Shown: positions 41,522-51,900 of the stretch, one piece after another
How positions within the stretch are numbered: position 1 is the first letter of the stretch
Layout: each line of letters begins with the position of its first letter
Origin: Desulfocapsa sp.
GTDB lineage: Bacteria > Desulfobacterota > Desulfobulbia > Desulfobulbales > Desulfocapsaceae
Reading direction: 5' to 3'
DNA: 64,000 bases
Assembly (NCBI GenBank): GCA_016765495.1
Contig: JAESPV010000007.1
Location: forward strand, 185,603-249,602
Made by a program: the position numbers and the translations under genes
The notes under the pieces: model-generated
The model's database searches: none
Seen by the model: the letters and a program-made list of their open reading frames with translations, nothing else
What the model was told of the DNA's origin: nothing

Positions 41522-42829
41522 TTATACTTTTCTATTATCAATGACTCGCTGCGCCTTCCCTTCACTGCGCTGGATAGTTCCTGGTTCAACCAATTTCACC
41601 CTGCAGGTTACGCCAAGCATATCCTTGATGTCCATCTGGATACGTTTTGTAATATTCTCCAGAACCTTAATCTCATCGGAGAAAAGATCCTCACTGACTT
41701 CAACCTCAACAGACATGGTATCCATGTTCCCTTCACGGTTTACAACGATCTGGTAATGAGGTTCAACACCTTCGGTTCCCATAAGCACATGCTCAATCTG
41801 GGATGGGAAGACATTGACGCCGCGGATAATCAGCATATCATCGGTTCGCCCCGTTACCTTTTCCATGCGAACCAACGTTCGGCCACACGCGCATGTATCG
41901 TACATGAGTCTTGAAATATCTTTTGTCCGGTAGCGAATAATGGGAAAAGCTTCTTTGGTAAGCGTTGTAAAAACGAGTTCACCCTTTTCACCGCAAGGCA
42001 ACACCTCGCCCGTATCAGGATCAATTATTTCAGGCAGGAAATGATCCTCAAAAATGTGCAGCCCTTTTTCTCCTTCAAGACACTGCATGGCCACACCCGG
42101 CCCCATTACTTCGGAAAGACCGTAGATATCCACAGCCTTGATGTTCAGTTTGCGCTCAACTTCATCGCGCATATTATCACTCCAGGGCTCCGCACCGAAG
42201 ACACCAACACGAAGCGAGAGAGACTTGGGATCAACCCCCACAGCTTCCATGGTTTCAGCAAGATTCAAGGCATAGGAAGGAGTGGCAAGTAAAACCGTTG
42301 AGGCAAAATCCTTCATAATGGTGATCTGACGCTTGGTATTTCCACCGGAAACAGGAATTACTGTGGCTCCAAGGCGTTCAATACCATAGTGAGCGCCAAG
42401 ACCACCTGTAAAAAGTCCATACCCGTAGGCGTTGTGCACCATATCCTTAGCAGTGGCTCCTGCAAGAGTAAGAGCCCGTGCCATAAGGTTTGCCCATGTT
42501 TCGATATCCTTTTTGGTATACCCTACAACCGTTGGTTTCCCTGTGGTACCGGATGATGCATGAACACGAACAACCTGATCCATGGGAACAGTGAAAAGTC
42601 CAAAGGGGTAGTTCTCGCGTAAATCCTCCTTTACTGTAAAGGGGAGTTTTGCAAGATCGTCAAGAGTTTGAATATCCGCAGGTTTTACTCCTGCAGCGTC
42701 CATCTTCTCACGATAAGGAGCCACGGTTTTATAAACACGGGCCACCAGCTTTTGCAGGCGTTTCAACTGAATAGATTCCAAGCCGACTCGCGGCAGGGTT
42801 TCCATCTCCTCTTCCCAATATAATGTCAT
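41522..42829 (-). CDS. paaK: Phenylacetate-CoA ligase (second paralog)
   Basis: [59 protein letters not shown]. Confidence 0.93.
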   Translation of the reverse strand: MTLYWEEEMETLPRVGLESIQLKRLQKLVARVYKTVAPYREKMDAAGVKPADIQTLDDLAKLPFTVKEDLRENYPFGLFTVPMDQVVRVHASSGTTGKPTVVGYTKKDIETWANLMARALTLAGATAKDMVHNAYGYGLFTGGLGAHYGIERLGATVIPVSGGNTKRQITIMKDFASTVLLATPSYALNLAETMEAVGVDPKSLSLRVGVFGAEPWSDNMRDEVERKLNIKAVDIYGLSEVMGPGVAMQCLEGEKGLHIFEDHFLPEIIDPDTGEVLPCGEKGELVFTTLTKEAFPIIRYRTKDISRLMYDTCACGRTLVRMEKVTGRTDDMLIIRGVNVFPSQIEHVLMGTEGVEPHYQIVVNREGNMDTMSVEVEVSEDLFSDEIKVLENITKRIQMDIKDMLGVTCRVKLVEPGTIQRSEGKAQRVIDNRKV

Positions 42830-42905
42830 AACACCCTCTTTTTATCGTTCCTGATTAAACGGCTAATGCTCTGTCCGCTGCAAGTGTATACCCAGTGTAA
42901 CATTA

Positions 42906-42952
42906 AGGAAGGCACACGAAAGAACTTGAATATCTTATTTCGTGTACCTTCC
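42906..42952. repeat. Inverted pair of a dispersed motif (AGGAAGGCACACGAAA / TTTCGTGTACCTTCCT)
   Basis: Arms 15/16 complementary, separated by about 16 nt. Confidence 0.75.
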
Positions 42953-43189
42953 TGTCCAATAAAAAAAAAACAGGCCTGAATTTTCATGTAAAACATGATA
43001 AACTACTCCAAGAGCCTGCTATCAGGCAAGGTTTTTTTAGACCGGAGCCATCGTAGCATGTGTACCTTTTTCAACACAACCTGCCACACACACCAGTGAA
43101 GCAAAGTGAAATAAAACCCAACTACCTGATGTTTAAGGGTTTAACGTAAAATTAGACAAATAAGTGTTTAACTAAATAATAAAAAACAC

Positions 43190-43218
43190 TTGACGACTGG
43201 CAACTACAGCGCTACCAA
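43190..43218 (+). promoter_or_regulatory. Weak sigma-70-like promoter candidate upstream of the SulP gene
   Basis: TTGACG-N17-TACCAA, about 100 nt before the ATG. Confidence 0.25.
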
Positions 43219-43316
43219 TTGTCAAAGAAGTATAACTGAATCACTGTTAAATCTATTGTAACCATCTTTTTTTTGTAGCCCCGTACGCCATCAACCCTCT
43301 ACAGAAGAGACCACAC

Positions 43317-45476
43317 ATGATGTATCTAGCAAAGGTTTTTCCATTTTTACTCTGGTTTAAAGGGTACAAGAGAGAATCATTCAAACTGGATCTGGTAGCC
43401 GGCATAACGGTCGCCATGGTTTTAATTCCTCAATCAATGGCTTATGCCCAACTTGCTGGCCTGCCAGCCTATTATGGTCTTTATGCTGCATTTCTGCCTC
43501 CCATGGTGGCAGCATTATTCGGTTCCAGTCGCCAGCTTGGTACAGGGCCTGTGGCTGTTGTCTCACTTATGTCAGCGGCATCCCTTGAACCCCTTGCCAC
43601 AGCAGGATCTCCTGAGTTTATTGCTTACTCAATCGTATTGGCTCTTGTTGTCGGTATCTTCCAGTTCTCCTTAGGAGTTCTGCGTTTGGGAATGGTGGTA
43701 AACTTTCTCTCCCATCCCGTTATCAATGGTTTCACCAATGCAGCGGCAATTATCATTGCATCTTCCCAGTTTTCGAAGTTCTTCGGCGTATATGTAGACA
43801 AAGCCCCCCACCATTACGAAACCATGATTCGAGTGGCACAAGCTGTGATGGATTATACACACATGCCAACCCTGGCCTATGCGATCTCAGCAATCACCAT
43901 CATGGCACTGTTAAAAAAATTCGCGCCAACAGTTCCAAGTGTGCTGGTGGCTGTCCTCATTACCACTGTAATTTCATACTTTACAGGATTCAACAAAGAC
44001 ACCACAGTTGATGTCTCTGCTGTTCAATTACCTGGTTTCTCCGAAAAAATACATGCGTTTAATCAGGCGACCACACTCATCGAAACGTATGGCGGCGAAC
44101 GTGCAGAAATTGGCAACGCCGCCGATGAATTACGCAGTAAAGAATCAGGAGCGAATGGTGGCCCATCCGTTGAACTGATACGAATGGAGAGTGAAATTGC
44201 AATTCTCACTAATTATATGAATCAGGCGAAAGAAGAGGCACATCTATTCCGTAAAGACCTCCGGCACTTGAAATTTGAAGGGGTACTAAATGATAACGAC
44301 TACACCTTCTATCCGAAAGATTCCATTCCGGCTGGCATTGAAACCGATGGAAAAACCTGGCGTTTACAAGTCAACAACAAGCCCCTGGACAGCTCAAAAT
44401 TACTTATGATGGGTGGTGGCGCAATTGTCGGAAAAGTTCCCAAGGGACTCCCGACAATTGCGATGCCAGAACTCACAACGAACAGCTTCCTCAAGCTTCT
44501 GCCAACTGCAATCATCATTTCTCTGCTTGGATTTATGGAAGCCATTGCCATTGCCAAAGCCATGGCGGCAAAAACCGGTCAGAAGATCGATGCCAACCAG
44601 GAGTTGATTGGTCAGGGACTTGCAAATATCTTTGGTTCTTTTGGCTCCAGCTACTCGGTTTCCGGATCATTTTCCCGTTCTGCAGTTAACCTCGCATCGG
44701 GTGCTGTTTCAGGTATTTCATCCGTAATCACATCAGTTATGGTTGTTATCACCCTGCTCTTTTTTACTCCCTTACTCTACCATCTTCCACAGGCAACACT
44801 TGCTGCGGTTATCATGATGGCCGTTATCGGACTTGTGAACATTAAAGGGTTTATCCATTCATGGCATGCACAAAAATATGATGGAATTATCTCTGTCTTA
44901 AGTTTTGTTGTTACCCTCTATTTTGCTCCGCATCTGGACAAAGGTATCATGGTTGGATTTGTTCTTTCCATGGGTGTCTTCCTTTATAAATCCATGCGTC
45001 CAGTTGTCGCCGAGCTCTCCCTGCATGAAGACAAAATACTGAAAAGTTCAGAACATTACCGGTTGAAAGGATGTAATCATATTTCAGTTGTTCGTTTTGA
45101 TGGCGCACTGTTTTTTGCCAACGCAAGCTATCTTGACGAACAGGTCGCTAAGTTCAGAACAGTCCACCCCGATCTGCGTTATATTCTCCTTGATGCCAGA
45201 GGAATAAATGACATGGATGCATCCGGTGAAGCAACTCTTTCCATGATTGTTGACAGGCTTCGTGCAGCAAAAATAGGTTTTGCAATGTGCAGCATCAAGG
45301 GGCAAGTTATGGCTGTAATGGAACGGACACACCTTCTTGATAAGATTGGTATGGAAAACATCTATCCAGACACTAAAAAGGCCGTTGCTGATATCATCAC
45401 TGAGATTCACACGAATACGGACCTGCCTGCAAATGGATGTAAAAACTGCCCGCTGACAAAATATATGCCTGTATAG
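43317..45476 (+). CDS. SulP/SLC26 family anion transporter with STAS domain
   Basis: LVAGITVAMVLIPQSMAYAQLAGLPAYYGLYAAFLPPMVAALFGSSRQLGTGPVAVVSLM; C-terminal STAS-like VRFDGALFFANASYLDEQV...LLDARGINDMDASG. Confidence 0.93.
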   Translation: MMYLAKVFPFLLWFKGYKRESFKLDLVAGITVAMVLIPQSMAYAQLAGLPAYYGLYAAFLPPMVAALFGSSRQLGTGPVAVVSLMSAASLEPLATAGSPEFIAYSIVLALVVGIFQFSLGVLRLGMVVNFLSHPVINGFTNAAAIIIASSQFSKFFGVYVDKAPHHYETMIRVAQAVMDYTHMPTLAYAISAITIMALLKKFAPTVPSVLVAVLITTVISYFTGFNKDTTVDVSAVQLPGFSEKIHAFNQATTLIETYGGERAEIGNAADELRSKESGANGGPSVELIRMESEIAILTNYMNQAKEEAHLFRKDLRHLKFEGVLNDNDYTFYPKDSIPAGIETDGKTWRLQVNNKPLDSSKLLMMGGGAIVGKVPKGLPTIAMPELTTNSFLKLLPTAIIISLLGFMEAIAIAKAMAAKTGQKIDANQELIGQGLANIFGSFGSSYSVSGSFSRSAVNLASGAVSGISSVITSVMVVITLLFFTPLLYHLPQATLAAVIMMAVIGLVNIKGFIHSWHAQKYDGIISVLSFVVTLYFAPHLDKGIMVGFVLSMGVFLYKSMRPVVAELSLHEDKILKSSEHYRLKGCNHISVVRFDGALFFANASYLDEQVAKFRTVHPDLRYILLDARGINDMDASGEATLSMIVDRLRAAKIGFAMCSIKGQVMAVMERTHLLDKIGMENIYPDTKKAVADIITEIHTNTDLPANGCKNCPLTKYMPV

Positions 45477-45542
45477 ATTACTCTTCTGCCACTTTGCAAC
45501 GGCTAGTTGCGCATTACGCAATACGTGTTATGTATTATATTT

Positions 45543-45806
45543 ATGATTAAATCGTTTAAGCATAAAGGTTTACGAAAATTTTTCAAAACTGGCAGTGTAG
45601 CAGGTGTACAGCCAAAACATAAACAAAAACAAAAACTACGTCTCAGACTGACAGCCCTTGACACCGCAACGTGCGTTGAAGATATGAACACTCCAGGCTG
45701 GCGTCTTCATAATCTTACTGGCAACCGCAACGGTTTATGGGCCATTGATGTTAACAAAAACTGGCGCATTGTATTCGATTTTAACGATGGCAATGCCTAT
45801 GTATAA
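45543..45806 (+). CDS. HigB/RelE-like toxin, C-terminus apparently shortened, no antitoxin gene downstream
   Basis: MIKSFKHKGLRKFFKTGSVAGVQPKHKQKLRLRLTALDTA...DMNTPGWRLHNLTGNRNGLWAIDVNKNWRIVFDFNDGNAYV-stop. Confidence 0.75.
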   Translation: MIKSFKHKGLRKFFKTGSVAGVQPKHKQKQKLRLRLTALDTATCVEDMNTPGWRLHNLTGNRNGLWAIDVNKNWRIVFDFNDGNAYV

Positions 45807-45996
45807 CCCACTTTACCATATGCCATGATGTTGTTTTTTTTATCATCCAAACTCCACAGCTGCCGCAAGCCTTCCTTCATATAATAAGCGGTGGCGAAAG
45901 GCTTATTTAGTGACAGAGCTGAGTCAAGTATGGTCATTTTGTCTGGTTTTAATGCAAGCGTTTTTCGAGCCGTGAGCAACAACCAACATGGTATTT
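45797..45996 (-). pseudogene. ISL3-type transposase C-terminal remnant
   Basis: WLLLTARKTLALKPDKMTILDSALSLNKPFATAYYMKEGLRQLWSLDDKKN resembles the ISL3 transposase 'LxxxLxLNxPLATAYYLKExLRxxW' region; no start and no rest of the element. Confidence 0.6.
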
Positions 45997-46008
45997 CGTG
46001 TACGTTCC

Positions 46009-47985
46009 TTAGCCATCCAGAGCTTCCATCTTTTCCTGGGCAGTCTCCCATTTCTCATACCAGCGTTCAAGCCTGTGCTTGCACTCATCATACTCTGTAG
46101 AGGTTGCCACCCATGCCACCTGATCCTGATACAATTCAGGATCAGCCATCTTAGTCTCAATCTCCACCTTAAGAGCCTCAAGGTTTTCCACATTTTTCTC
46201 TGCTTCTGCTGCTTGCTTTTTCCAGGGGCCTACTTTTTTATTCCGCTCCTGACGTTTTTTTGCATCCTGTTTACGTTGTTCTTTTTTAGAACGTTGTGTC
46301 TTGGGCTGTTCTGGTTTTACGGCTGCCTGTACTACCTTCACGTTTTCTGATTTTCCCGCCTGCTTTGATTTTTCCTCATCCGCCTCGATCTTCAGCAGGT
46401 AATCACTAATATTTCCTTCATACACTGATATATGCCCATCTTTAACCTCAACCACCTTATTCACAAAACTATCCAGAAAGTAACGATTATGGGAGACCAC
46501 CAGAATAAAACCATCATATTGCGACATTGCCTCCTGCAAAACTTCCTGAGAGCTGATATCCAGATGATTTGTAGGTTCATCGAGCAGCATACAGTTTGCA
46601 GGCGATGCTATCATCTTAGCCAGCGCCAGACGACTCTTTTCGCCACCTGAGAGCACTGACACTTTCTTGTCCACCTCTTCACCCCGGAATAAAAAAGTAC
46701 CGAGTAGTGAACGGATTCGCGTGATGGGCATATCTTTTACAGAGAGCGAAAGCGTTTCAAGAGCCGTAAGAGAAGGAGTGAGTTCCTGGGCCTGATGTTG
46801 GCCGAAGTAGGAAAGCTGAACATTATGACCAGGCATTACCTTTCCTGAATCTGCTGCAATTACACCTGCAATAATTTTCACAAGGGTGGATTTACCGGCA
46901 CCATTCACTCCCACCACTGCGACTTTATCGCCACGCTGAAACTGAAAGCTTACATTCTTTAAAACCTCCTTTCCGTCAAAACTTTTACATAAATTTTCGA
47001 CAGTGAGCACATCCCTGCCCGAATCCGGTGCAGGCGGAAAGCTAAAACGGATTTGTCTCTCCTCGTCTCCAATCTCAAGAAGCACCATCTTTTCAAGCTG
47101 TTTCACCCTGCTCTGGACTTGTTTGGCCTTGGTTGATTTGGCACGGAATCGCTGGATAAACTGCATACTTTGCTTAATCTGTGCCTGCTGATTATCATAA
47201 GCGGCTTTCTCGATGGTTTTACGCTCAACTTTTTCCTTCTCGTAATACGAATAATTACCCTTGTAAACCGAAAGCTTCCCGAGGCTTAACTCCCAGGTAG
47301 TTGTTGTAACTTTATCAAGAAAAGCCCGATCATGGGAGATAATCACCATGGCTCCGTTATAGGAACGAAGAAAATCTTCCACCCAGGTAAGTGAGCTTAG
47401 ATCTAAATGATTAGTCGGCTCATCAAGCAACAGAAGTGAAGGCGCTGCCAGCAGCATCCTGGCAAGCATCAAGCGCATGATCCATCCACCGGAAAAAGAC
47501 GATGCCGGCTTATCCATATCATCCTGATGAAAACCAAGCCCGAGCAGGATCTTTTCAATCCGAGCCCGCATAGTATAAATACCACTCCCTTCCAGGCGAT
47601 GTTGGATTTCTCCCTGACGATCAAGCATTTTGGAAAACTCATTCGATTGCGGATCAATATCTGCGAGCCCTTCATTTATAGCATCAACTTCTTTTTGCAG
47701 TTCAAGCAACTCAGCGAAGGCACTCTCTGCCTCCTGATACAAGGTCTGACCAGAAATAAGCGCACTGGATTCCTGAGGAAGATAGGCCACTGAAAAATAT
47801 TTTGAACGGCTGACAACACCATCATCACACTCATCAACACCTGCCATAATTTTCAAGAGCGTGGATTTCCCGGCGCCATTAACGCCCATCAAACCAATTC
47901 GTTTTCCATCAGTTACCTGAATGGACAGATCCTTAAAGAGATGTTTGTCTCCGTAACGGATATCCAGATGATTAATTGATAACAT
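46009..47985 (-). CDS. ABC-F family ATPase (Uup/YheS-like)
   Basis: Two ABC domains (GLMGVNGAGKSTLLKIMAG, VGVNGAGKSTLVKIIAG; LLLDEPTNHLDL, MLLDEPTNHLDI), basic coiled-coil C-terminus. Confidence 0.95.
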   Translation of the reverse strand: MLSINHLDIRYGDKHLFKDLSIQVTDGKRIGLMGVNGAGKSTLLKIMAGVDECDDGVVSRSKYFSVAYLPQESSALISGQTLYQEAESAFAELLELQKEVDAINEGLADIDPQSNEFSKMLDRQGEIQHRLEGSGIYTMRARIEKILLGLGFHQDDMDKPASSFSGGWIMRLMLARMLLAAPSLLLLDEPTNHLDLSSLTWVEDFLRSYNGAMVIISHDRAFLDKVTTTTWELSLGKLSVYKGNYSYYEKEKVERKTIEKAAYDNQQAQIKQSMQFIQRFRAKSTKAKQVQSRVKQLEKMVLLEIGDEERQIRFSFPPAPDSGRDVLTVENLCKSFDGKEVLKNVSFQFQRGDKVAVVGVNGAGKSTLVKIIAGVIAADSGKVMPGHNVQLSYFGQHQAQELTPSLTALETLSLSVKDMPITRIRSLLGTFLFRGEEVDKKVSVLSGGEKSRLALAKMIASPANCMLLDEPTNHLDISSQEVLQEAMSQYDGFILVVSHNRYFLDSFVNKVVEVKDGHISVYEGNISDYLLKIEADEEKSKQAGKSENVKVVQAAVKPEQPKTQRSKKEQRKQDAKKRQERNKKVGPWKKQAAEAEKNVENLEALKVEIETKMADPELYQDQVAWVATSTEYDECKHRLERWYEKWETAQEKMEALDG

Positions 47986-48979
47986 AGTTCATTGTGCCTC
48001 GTTTCAAGGTTTTATCCGTTGTAAGTTGTAATCGTACATCAAGTCCCAATGCCTGCAAACGGTTCATATTAGCGCGTTTAGGGCCCACAAAAGCTGACAC
48101 ATCTCTGTTTGAAATCTGTAGAGTAAGCTGTTTATCAGAGGGACACCCGGCAAGCAAAGGTCGAACACGCTTAAACCAGTGCCGTGCTGTCACAAATTCT
48201 CCAAATGATGGGTGATAGGGGCCGGCGAGCAATTCCTGTTCCAAAGATTCAGATGCCTGCAAACCCATTCGCATGATTTGTATTCCTGCCTGATCAAGCC
48301 GTTTTTTTGCAAGACAACAAAGAGCAATTGCCCTATTCATACTCATGGGCTGATACCTTCCCTTAGCATACTCCCGGGCCAACCCTGACCCGGAAATAAC
48401 AAGTGTGGGATAGAGACGAACGAAATCAGGCTTACATTCAATCACCCGATGAAGCGTTGCAAGAAATGACAAAGTACTTTCATGGGGCAGGCCCGGCATA
48501 AGTTGAACACCCAGTTGCATACCTTTTTCCTGCAGAATTCGTATGGCTTGTAAAGAATCTGCGCTGGAATGTCCACGATCTGTGGCAGCAAGCACACGAT
48601 CATCAAGGGACTGCACCCCAAGCTCCACTGTTTTCACGCCATGTCTAAGTAAAAATTCACAGATCTCATCGTCTATACAGTCGGGACGAGTGGAAAGACG
48701 GATGGAATCCACATCACCCTTTTCTAAAAAAGGCTGTACCGCATCCAGCAACAGTTCCTGGCGTTTCAGGGGCAGACAGGTAAAAGAACCACCATAAAAT
48801 GCAACCTGAACTCCGGTATGTTTCCTGGAAAAACCAAGCCACTCGGTTATGGTCTTGTGCACCAGCACGGAGCCATCTTCTTTCTGCGAATGTTTTCCAC
48901 TGATGGAAACCTGATTACAGAACAAACAATGCTGTGGACATCCCTGATGAGGAATAAAAACTGGAATTACAAGAGGCAT
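47972..48979 (-). CDS. Elp3-like radical SAM protein
   Basis: PVFIPHQGCPQHCLFCNQ (CxxxxCxxC-type cluster site), VAFYGGSFTCLP, ELGVQSLDDRVL. Confidence 0.9.
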   Translation of the reverse strand: MPLVIPVFIPHQGCPQHCLFCNQVSISGKHSQKEDGSVLVHKTITEWLGFSRKHTGVQVAFYGGSFTCLPLKRQELLLDAVQPFLEKGDVDSIRLSTRPDCIDDEICEFLLRHGVKTVELGVQSLDDRVLAATDRGHSSADSLQAIRILQEKGMQLGVQLMPGLPHESTLSFLATLHRVIECKPDFVRLYPTLVISGSGLAREYAKGRYQPMSMNRAIALCCLAKKRLDQAGIQIMRMGLQASESLEQELLAGPYHPSFGEFVTARHWFKRVRPLLAGCPSDKQLTLQISNRDVSAFVGPKRANMNRLQALGLDVRLQLTTDKTLKRGTMNYVIN

Positions 48980-48988
48980 AAAAAGGTA

Positions 48989-49732
48989 TTACCTTGAAAA
49001 TTTATCTATCACATCACTCAGTATATCAAGAGTTGCTGATGCAGCTCGCTGTTCTGCCTCTTTTTTTGAACTTCCCGTTCCTGTTCCAAGGGCATCCCCC
49101 TTAAACAGAACAGAAACAGTGAATATTTTTTGATGCGATGGCCCCTCATCACGATCCACCCTATAAGAAGGAGCCTCGTTAAATTTCTCCTGCAATGCCT
49201 CCTGTAGTCGACTTTTAGCATCTGCCATCAACAATTCTTCTTTTTTAGCTTCCATATCAGGAACGAAGAATCTAATGATAATCGATTCAACTGTCGAGTA
49301 GTTACTGTCTTCAAAAACCGCTCCGATCACCGCCTCATAGGCACAGGAAAGGATAGAAGATTTATTGCGGCCATTGGAAGCATCCTCACCTTTCCCAAGA
49401 CAGAGATAATCACCAAGTTGTAACTCTCTAGCCGTTATCGCCAAATGGGTTTCATTCACAAGTGATGATCTCAGCCGGGTCAGTTCACCCTCCCGCATCT
49501 CAGGAAAGTTTTTACAGAGTGTATGCCCAATAACAAGATCAAGCACTGCATCTCCTAAAAATTCGAGTATTTCATTGCTATTATCGCTCTGCGCCTGTTC
49601 AAAAGCAAATGACGAATGAATCAATGCTTTTTGCAGCAGGCGCAGGTCGGTAAAACGATACCCAAGGCGTTGTTCCAGTACGGCCAGATCCTCCTTGTTT
49701 CGTCGAACCAGTGTTTCAATATCCATGATCAT
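48989..49732 (-). CDS. rnc: Ribonuclease III
   Basis: NEILEFLGDAVLDLVIG signature; C-terminal dsRBD GTGSSKKEAEQRAASATLDIL. Confidence 0.96.
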   Translation of the reverse strand: MIMDIETLVRRNKEDLAVLEQRLGYRFTDLRLLQKALIHSSFAFEQAQSDNSNEILEFLGDAVLDLVIGHTLCKNFPEMREGELTRLRSSLVNETHLAITARELQLGDYLCLGKGEDASNGRNKSSILSCAYEAVIGAVFEDSNYSTVESIIIRFFVPDMEAKKEELLMADAKSRLQEALQEKFNEAPSYRVDRDEGPSHQKIFTVSVLFKGDALGTGTGSSKKEAEQRAASATLDILSDVIDKFSR

Positions 49733-49798
49733 TTTTCCTCTTGTTAAAAATACAAACTATGGTATAAAGTGTTGCTCATGCCTCAACGGGGCATATAC

Positions 49799-49874
49799 GG
49801 CGGCGTAGCCAAGCGGCTAAGGCACTGGTCTGCAAAACCATGATTCAGCGGTTCAAATCCGCTCGCCGCCTCCA
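49799..49874 (+). tRNA. tRNA-Cys(GCA)
   Basis: Acceptor GGCGGCG/CGCCGCC, anticodon loop TCTGCAAA (GCA), T-arm GCGGTTCAAATCCGC, encoded CCA. Confidence 0.93.
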
Positions 49875-49882
49875 GTACTTTC

Positions 49883-49923
49883 AAGGTGATATTCTGAGTA
49901 TTTTCAGGATATCACCTTTTTTT
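49883..49923 (+). terminator. Rho-independent terminator downstream of tRNA-Cys
   Basis: AAGGTGATATTCTGA...TTCAGGATATCACCTT followed by T run. Confidence 0.8.
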
Positions 49924-50286
49924 ATTGGCATAAAAAAACAGAGGCAACTGCACTCCGCTCAATAAAACAACCCTGTATAGCATAAAACAGCTATTCCAGC
50001 ACCCCTTTCCTTTTCCAAAAAAGGTGACAAAATATTCCGATGAAGGGATACCACAAAGTTAGAGTTTGACAGGAGATATTTTCGGCATATATTTTTCTCA
50101 AATAGGAGAAGTCTGTCCGAGAATACACATTCTGTTCAATACAGAACAATTTTCCAAAAAAAACGCAGCAGATATTTCTGTATTGAAAAAAATACATTCT
50201 GCGGGCATTTTTCCTATAAAAGTTCTCCGTTATCAATTATTAATACCGACACCCCTCATATATTTCAAAAAAAGGAACCGCTTATA

Positions 50287-50916
50287 ATGTCAGATAAAAG
50301 TAATATGGTGAAAAAAGAAACTCTAATTTACGCTCTGTTCATTGGACTTGTTATAGGTTTTATTAGCGGCGTCGTGCTGGCTGTAAACAAACTCACCCCT
50401 TCCACTTCAGATATGCAGACTGTTCAAACCCCGGCAGCACCAGACAATTCTGAACTATTACAAAAACAGGCCGCTGCTGCCATTGCCAACTTTGAAGCAG
50501 AAGTCACAGCAGAGCCGCATAATGTTGATGCCTGGATCCAGCTTGGCAACCTCTATTTTGACTCTGACCAGCCGGGAAAAGCAATCAAGGCCTACACCAA
50601 ATCCTTGGAGTTACAGCCTGACAACGCAAACGTAATGACAGATCTGGGAGTTATGTACAGAAGAACCAAACAGTTTGAGAAAGCCATTGAAGCCTTTGAG
50701 AAATCATACGCTATTGAACCAAGCCATGCTCCTTCACGCCTGAACAAGGGAATCGTCCTGCTTTATGATTATAATAAACCGGAGGAAGCTATTGCTGCCT
50801 GGGAGGAATTACTGGCTATCGACCCCAATGCAAAAATGAACAATGGTGTGCCGTTAACCCAGGAAATAGACAAACTCAGAAAAGCAATGAATTCAGAAAC
50901 TCCTTCTCAACAATAA
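50287..50916 (+). CDS. TPR-repeat protein with N-terminal membrane anchor
   Basis: Hydrophobic N-terminus; TPR units AWIQLGNLYFDSDQPGKAIKAYTKSLELQP and VMTDLGVMYRRTKQFEKAIEAFEKSYAIEP. Confidence 0.85.
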   Translation: MSDKSNMVKKETLIYALFIGLVIGFISGVVLAVNKLTPSTSDMQTVQTPAAPDNSELLQKQAAAAIANFEAEVTAEPHNVDAWIQLGNLYFDSDQPGKAIKAYTKSLELQPDNANVMTDLGVMYRRTKQFEKAIEAFEKSYAIEPSHAPSRLNKGIVLLYDYNKPEEAIAAWEELLAIDPNAKMNNGVPLTQEIDKLRKAMNSETPSQQ

Positions 50917-50928
50917 GGGAAACTCTAT

Positions 50929-51900
50929 ATGGCAACCGACAATATTAACATCCAAGAACAATGTGAGCATGAGATAAATAGCGCAAGCGGTCTCCACACC
51001 AAGTTGCCTGCTGTGGTGGAACGACTGGTTGCCGCCTGGCAAACCGAGGACTGTTTTGATCATGTGGGGCCTGTTCCTATCCCCTCACACACCTCCATTA
51101 TTAATATAATATACCAGGTTCGGCAGATATTGTTCCCGGGCTATTTCACTAAAACCAAGCTTCATGCATCCAACCTGGAATACTACCTGGGCAAAGAAAC
51201 CACGGAGCTTTACGAAAAACTGAGCATGGAAATTATCATGGCCATTCGCCATGATTGCAGACGCTCCAATCTCCCCTGCACCCGTTGTGAAGAACGGGGG
51301 CACCGCATGGCTTTGTCATTTATTGAAAGCCTGCCTGGAATATCAGCCATGCTCTCCACTGACATTCGCGCAACTCTGGCGGGAGATCCTGCAACAGCAA
51401 GCACCGATGAAGTGATCTTTTGTTACCCCGGACTCCTTGCCACTTCCATTTACAGAATGGCTCACGAGTTGTATTTGCTGAAAGTTCCGATTATCCCACG
51501 AATCATGGCTGAGCACGCCCACAGTGTGACTGGAATTGATATCCATCCAGGTGCAACCATTGGATCCGATTTTTTCATTGACCACGGGACAGGTGTTGTT
51601 ATTGGGGAAACCACGACGATAGGATCAAATGTTCGGTTGTACCAGGGGGTCACTTTGGGTGCCCTCTCTTTACCTAAAAATGCCGGGACAATAATGCAGG
51701 ATGTTAAGCGCCATCCAAGTATTGAAGATGATGTTATCATCTACGCCAGTACAACCATCCTTGGAGGCGACACAACAATCGGAGCAAGGTCCGTGATTGG
51801 TGGCAATATATGGCTCACCGAATCTGTCCCTTCAGATACCAAAGTTATTCTCAAGCGTCCGGAACTTCTTTATTCTGGCAGAAAAGGAGGCACATCATGA
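50929..51900 (+). CDS. cysE: Serine O-acetyltransferase
   Basis: C-terminal hexapeptide fold [45 protein letters not shown]. Confidence 0.93.
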   Translation: MATDNINIQEQCEHEINSASGLHTKLPAVVERLVAAWQTEDCFDHVGPVPIPSHTSIINIIYQVRQILFPGYFTKTKLHASNLEYYLGKETTELYEKLSMEIIMAIRHDCRRSNLPCTRCEERGHRMALSFIESLPGISAMLSTDIRATLAGDPATASTDEVIFCYPGLLATSIYRMAHELYLLKVPIIPRIMAEHAHSVTGIDIHPGATIGSDFFIDHGTGVVIGETTTIGSNVRLYQGVTLGALSLPKNAGTIMQDVKRHPSIEDDVIIYASTTILGGDTTIGARSVIGGNIWLTESVPSDTKVILKRPELLYSGRKGGTS

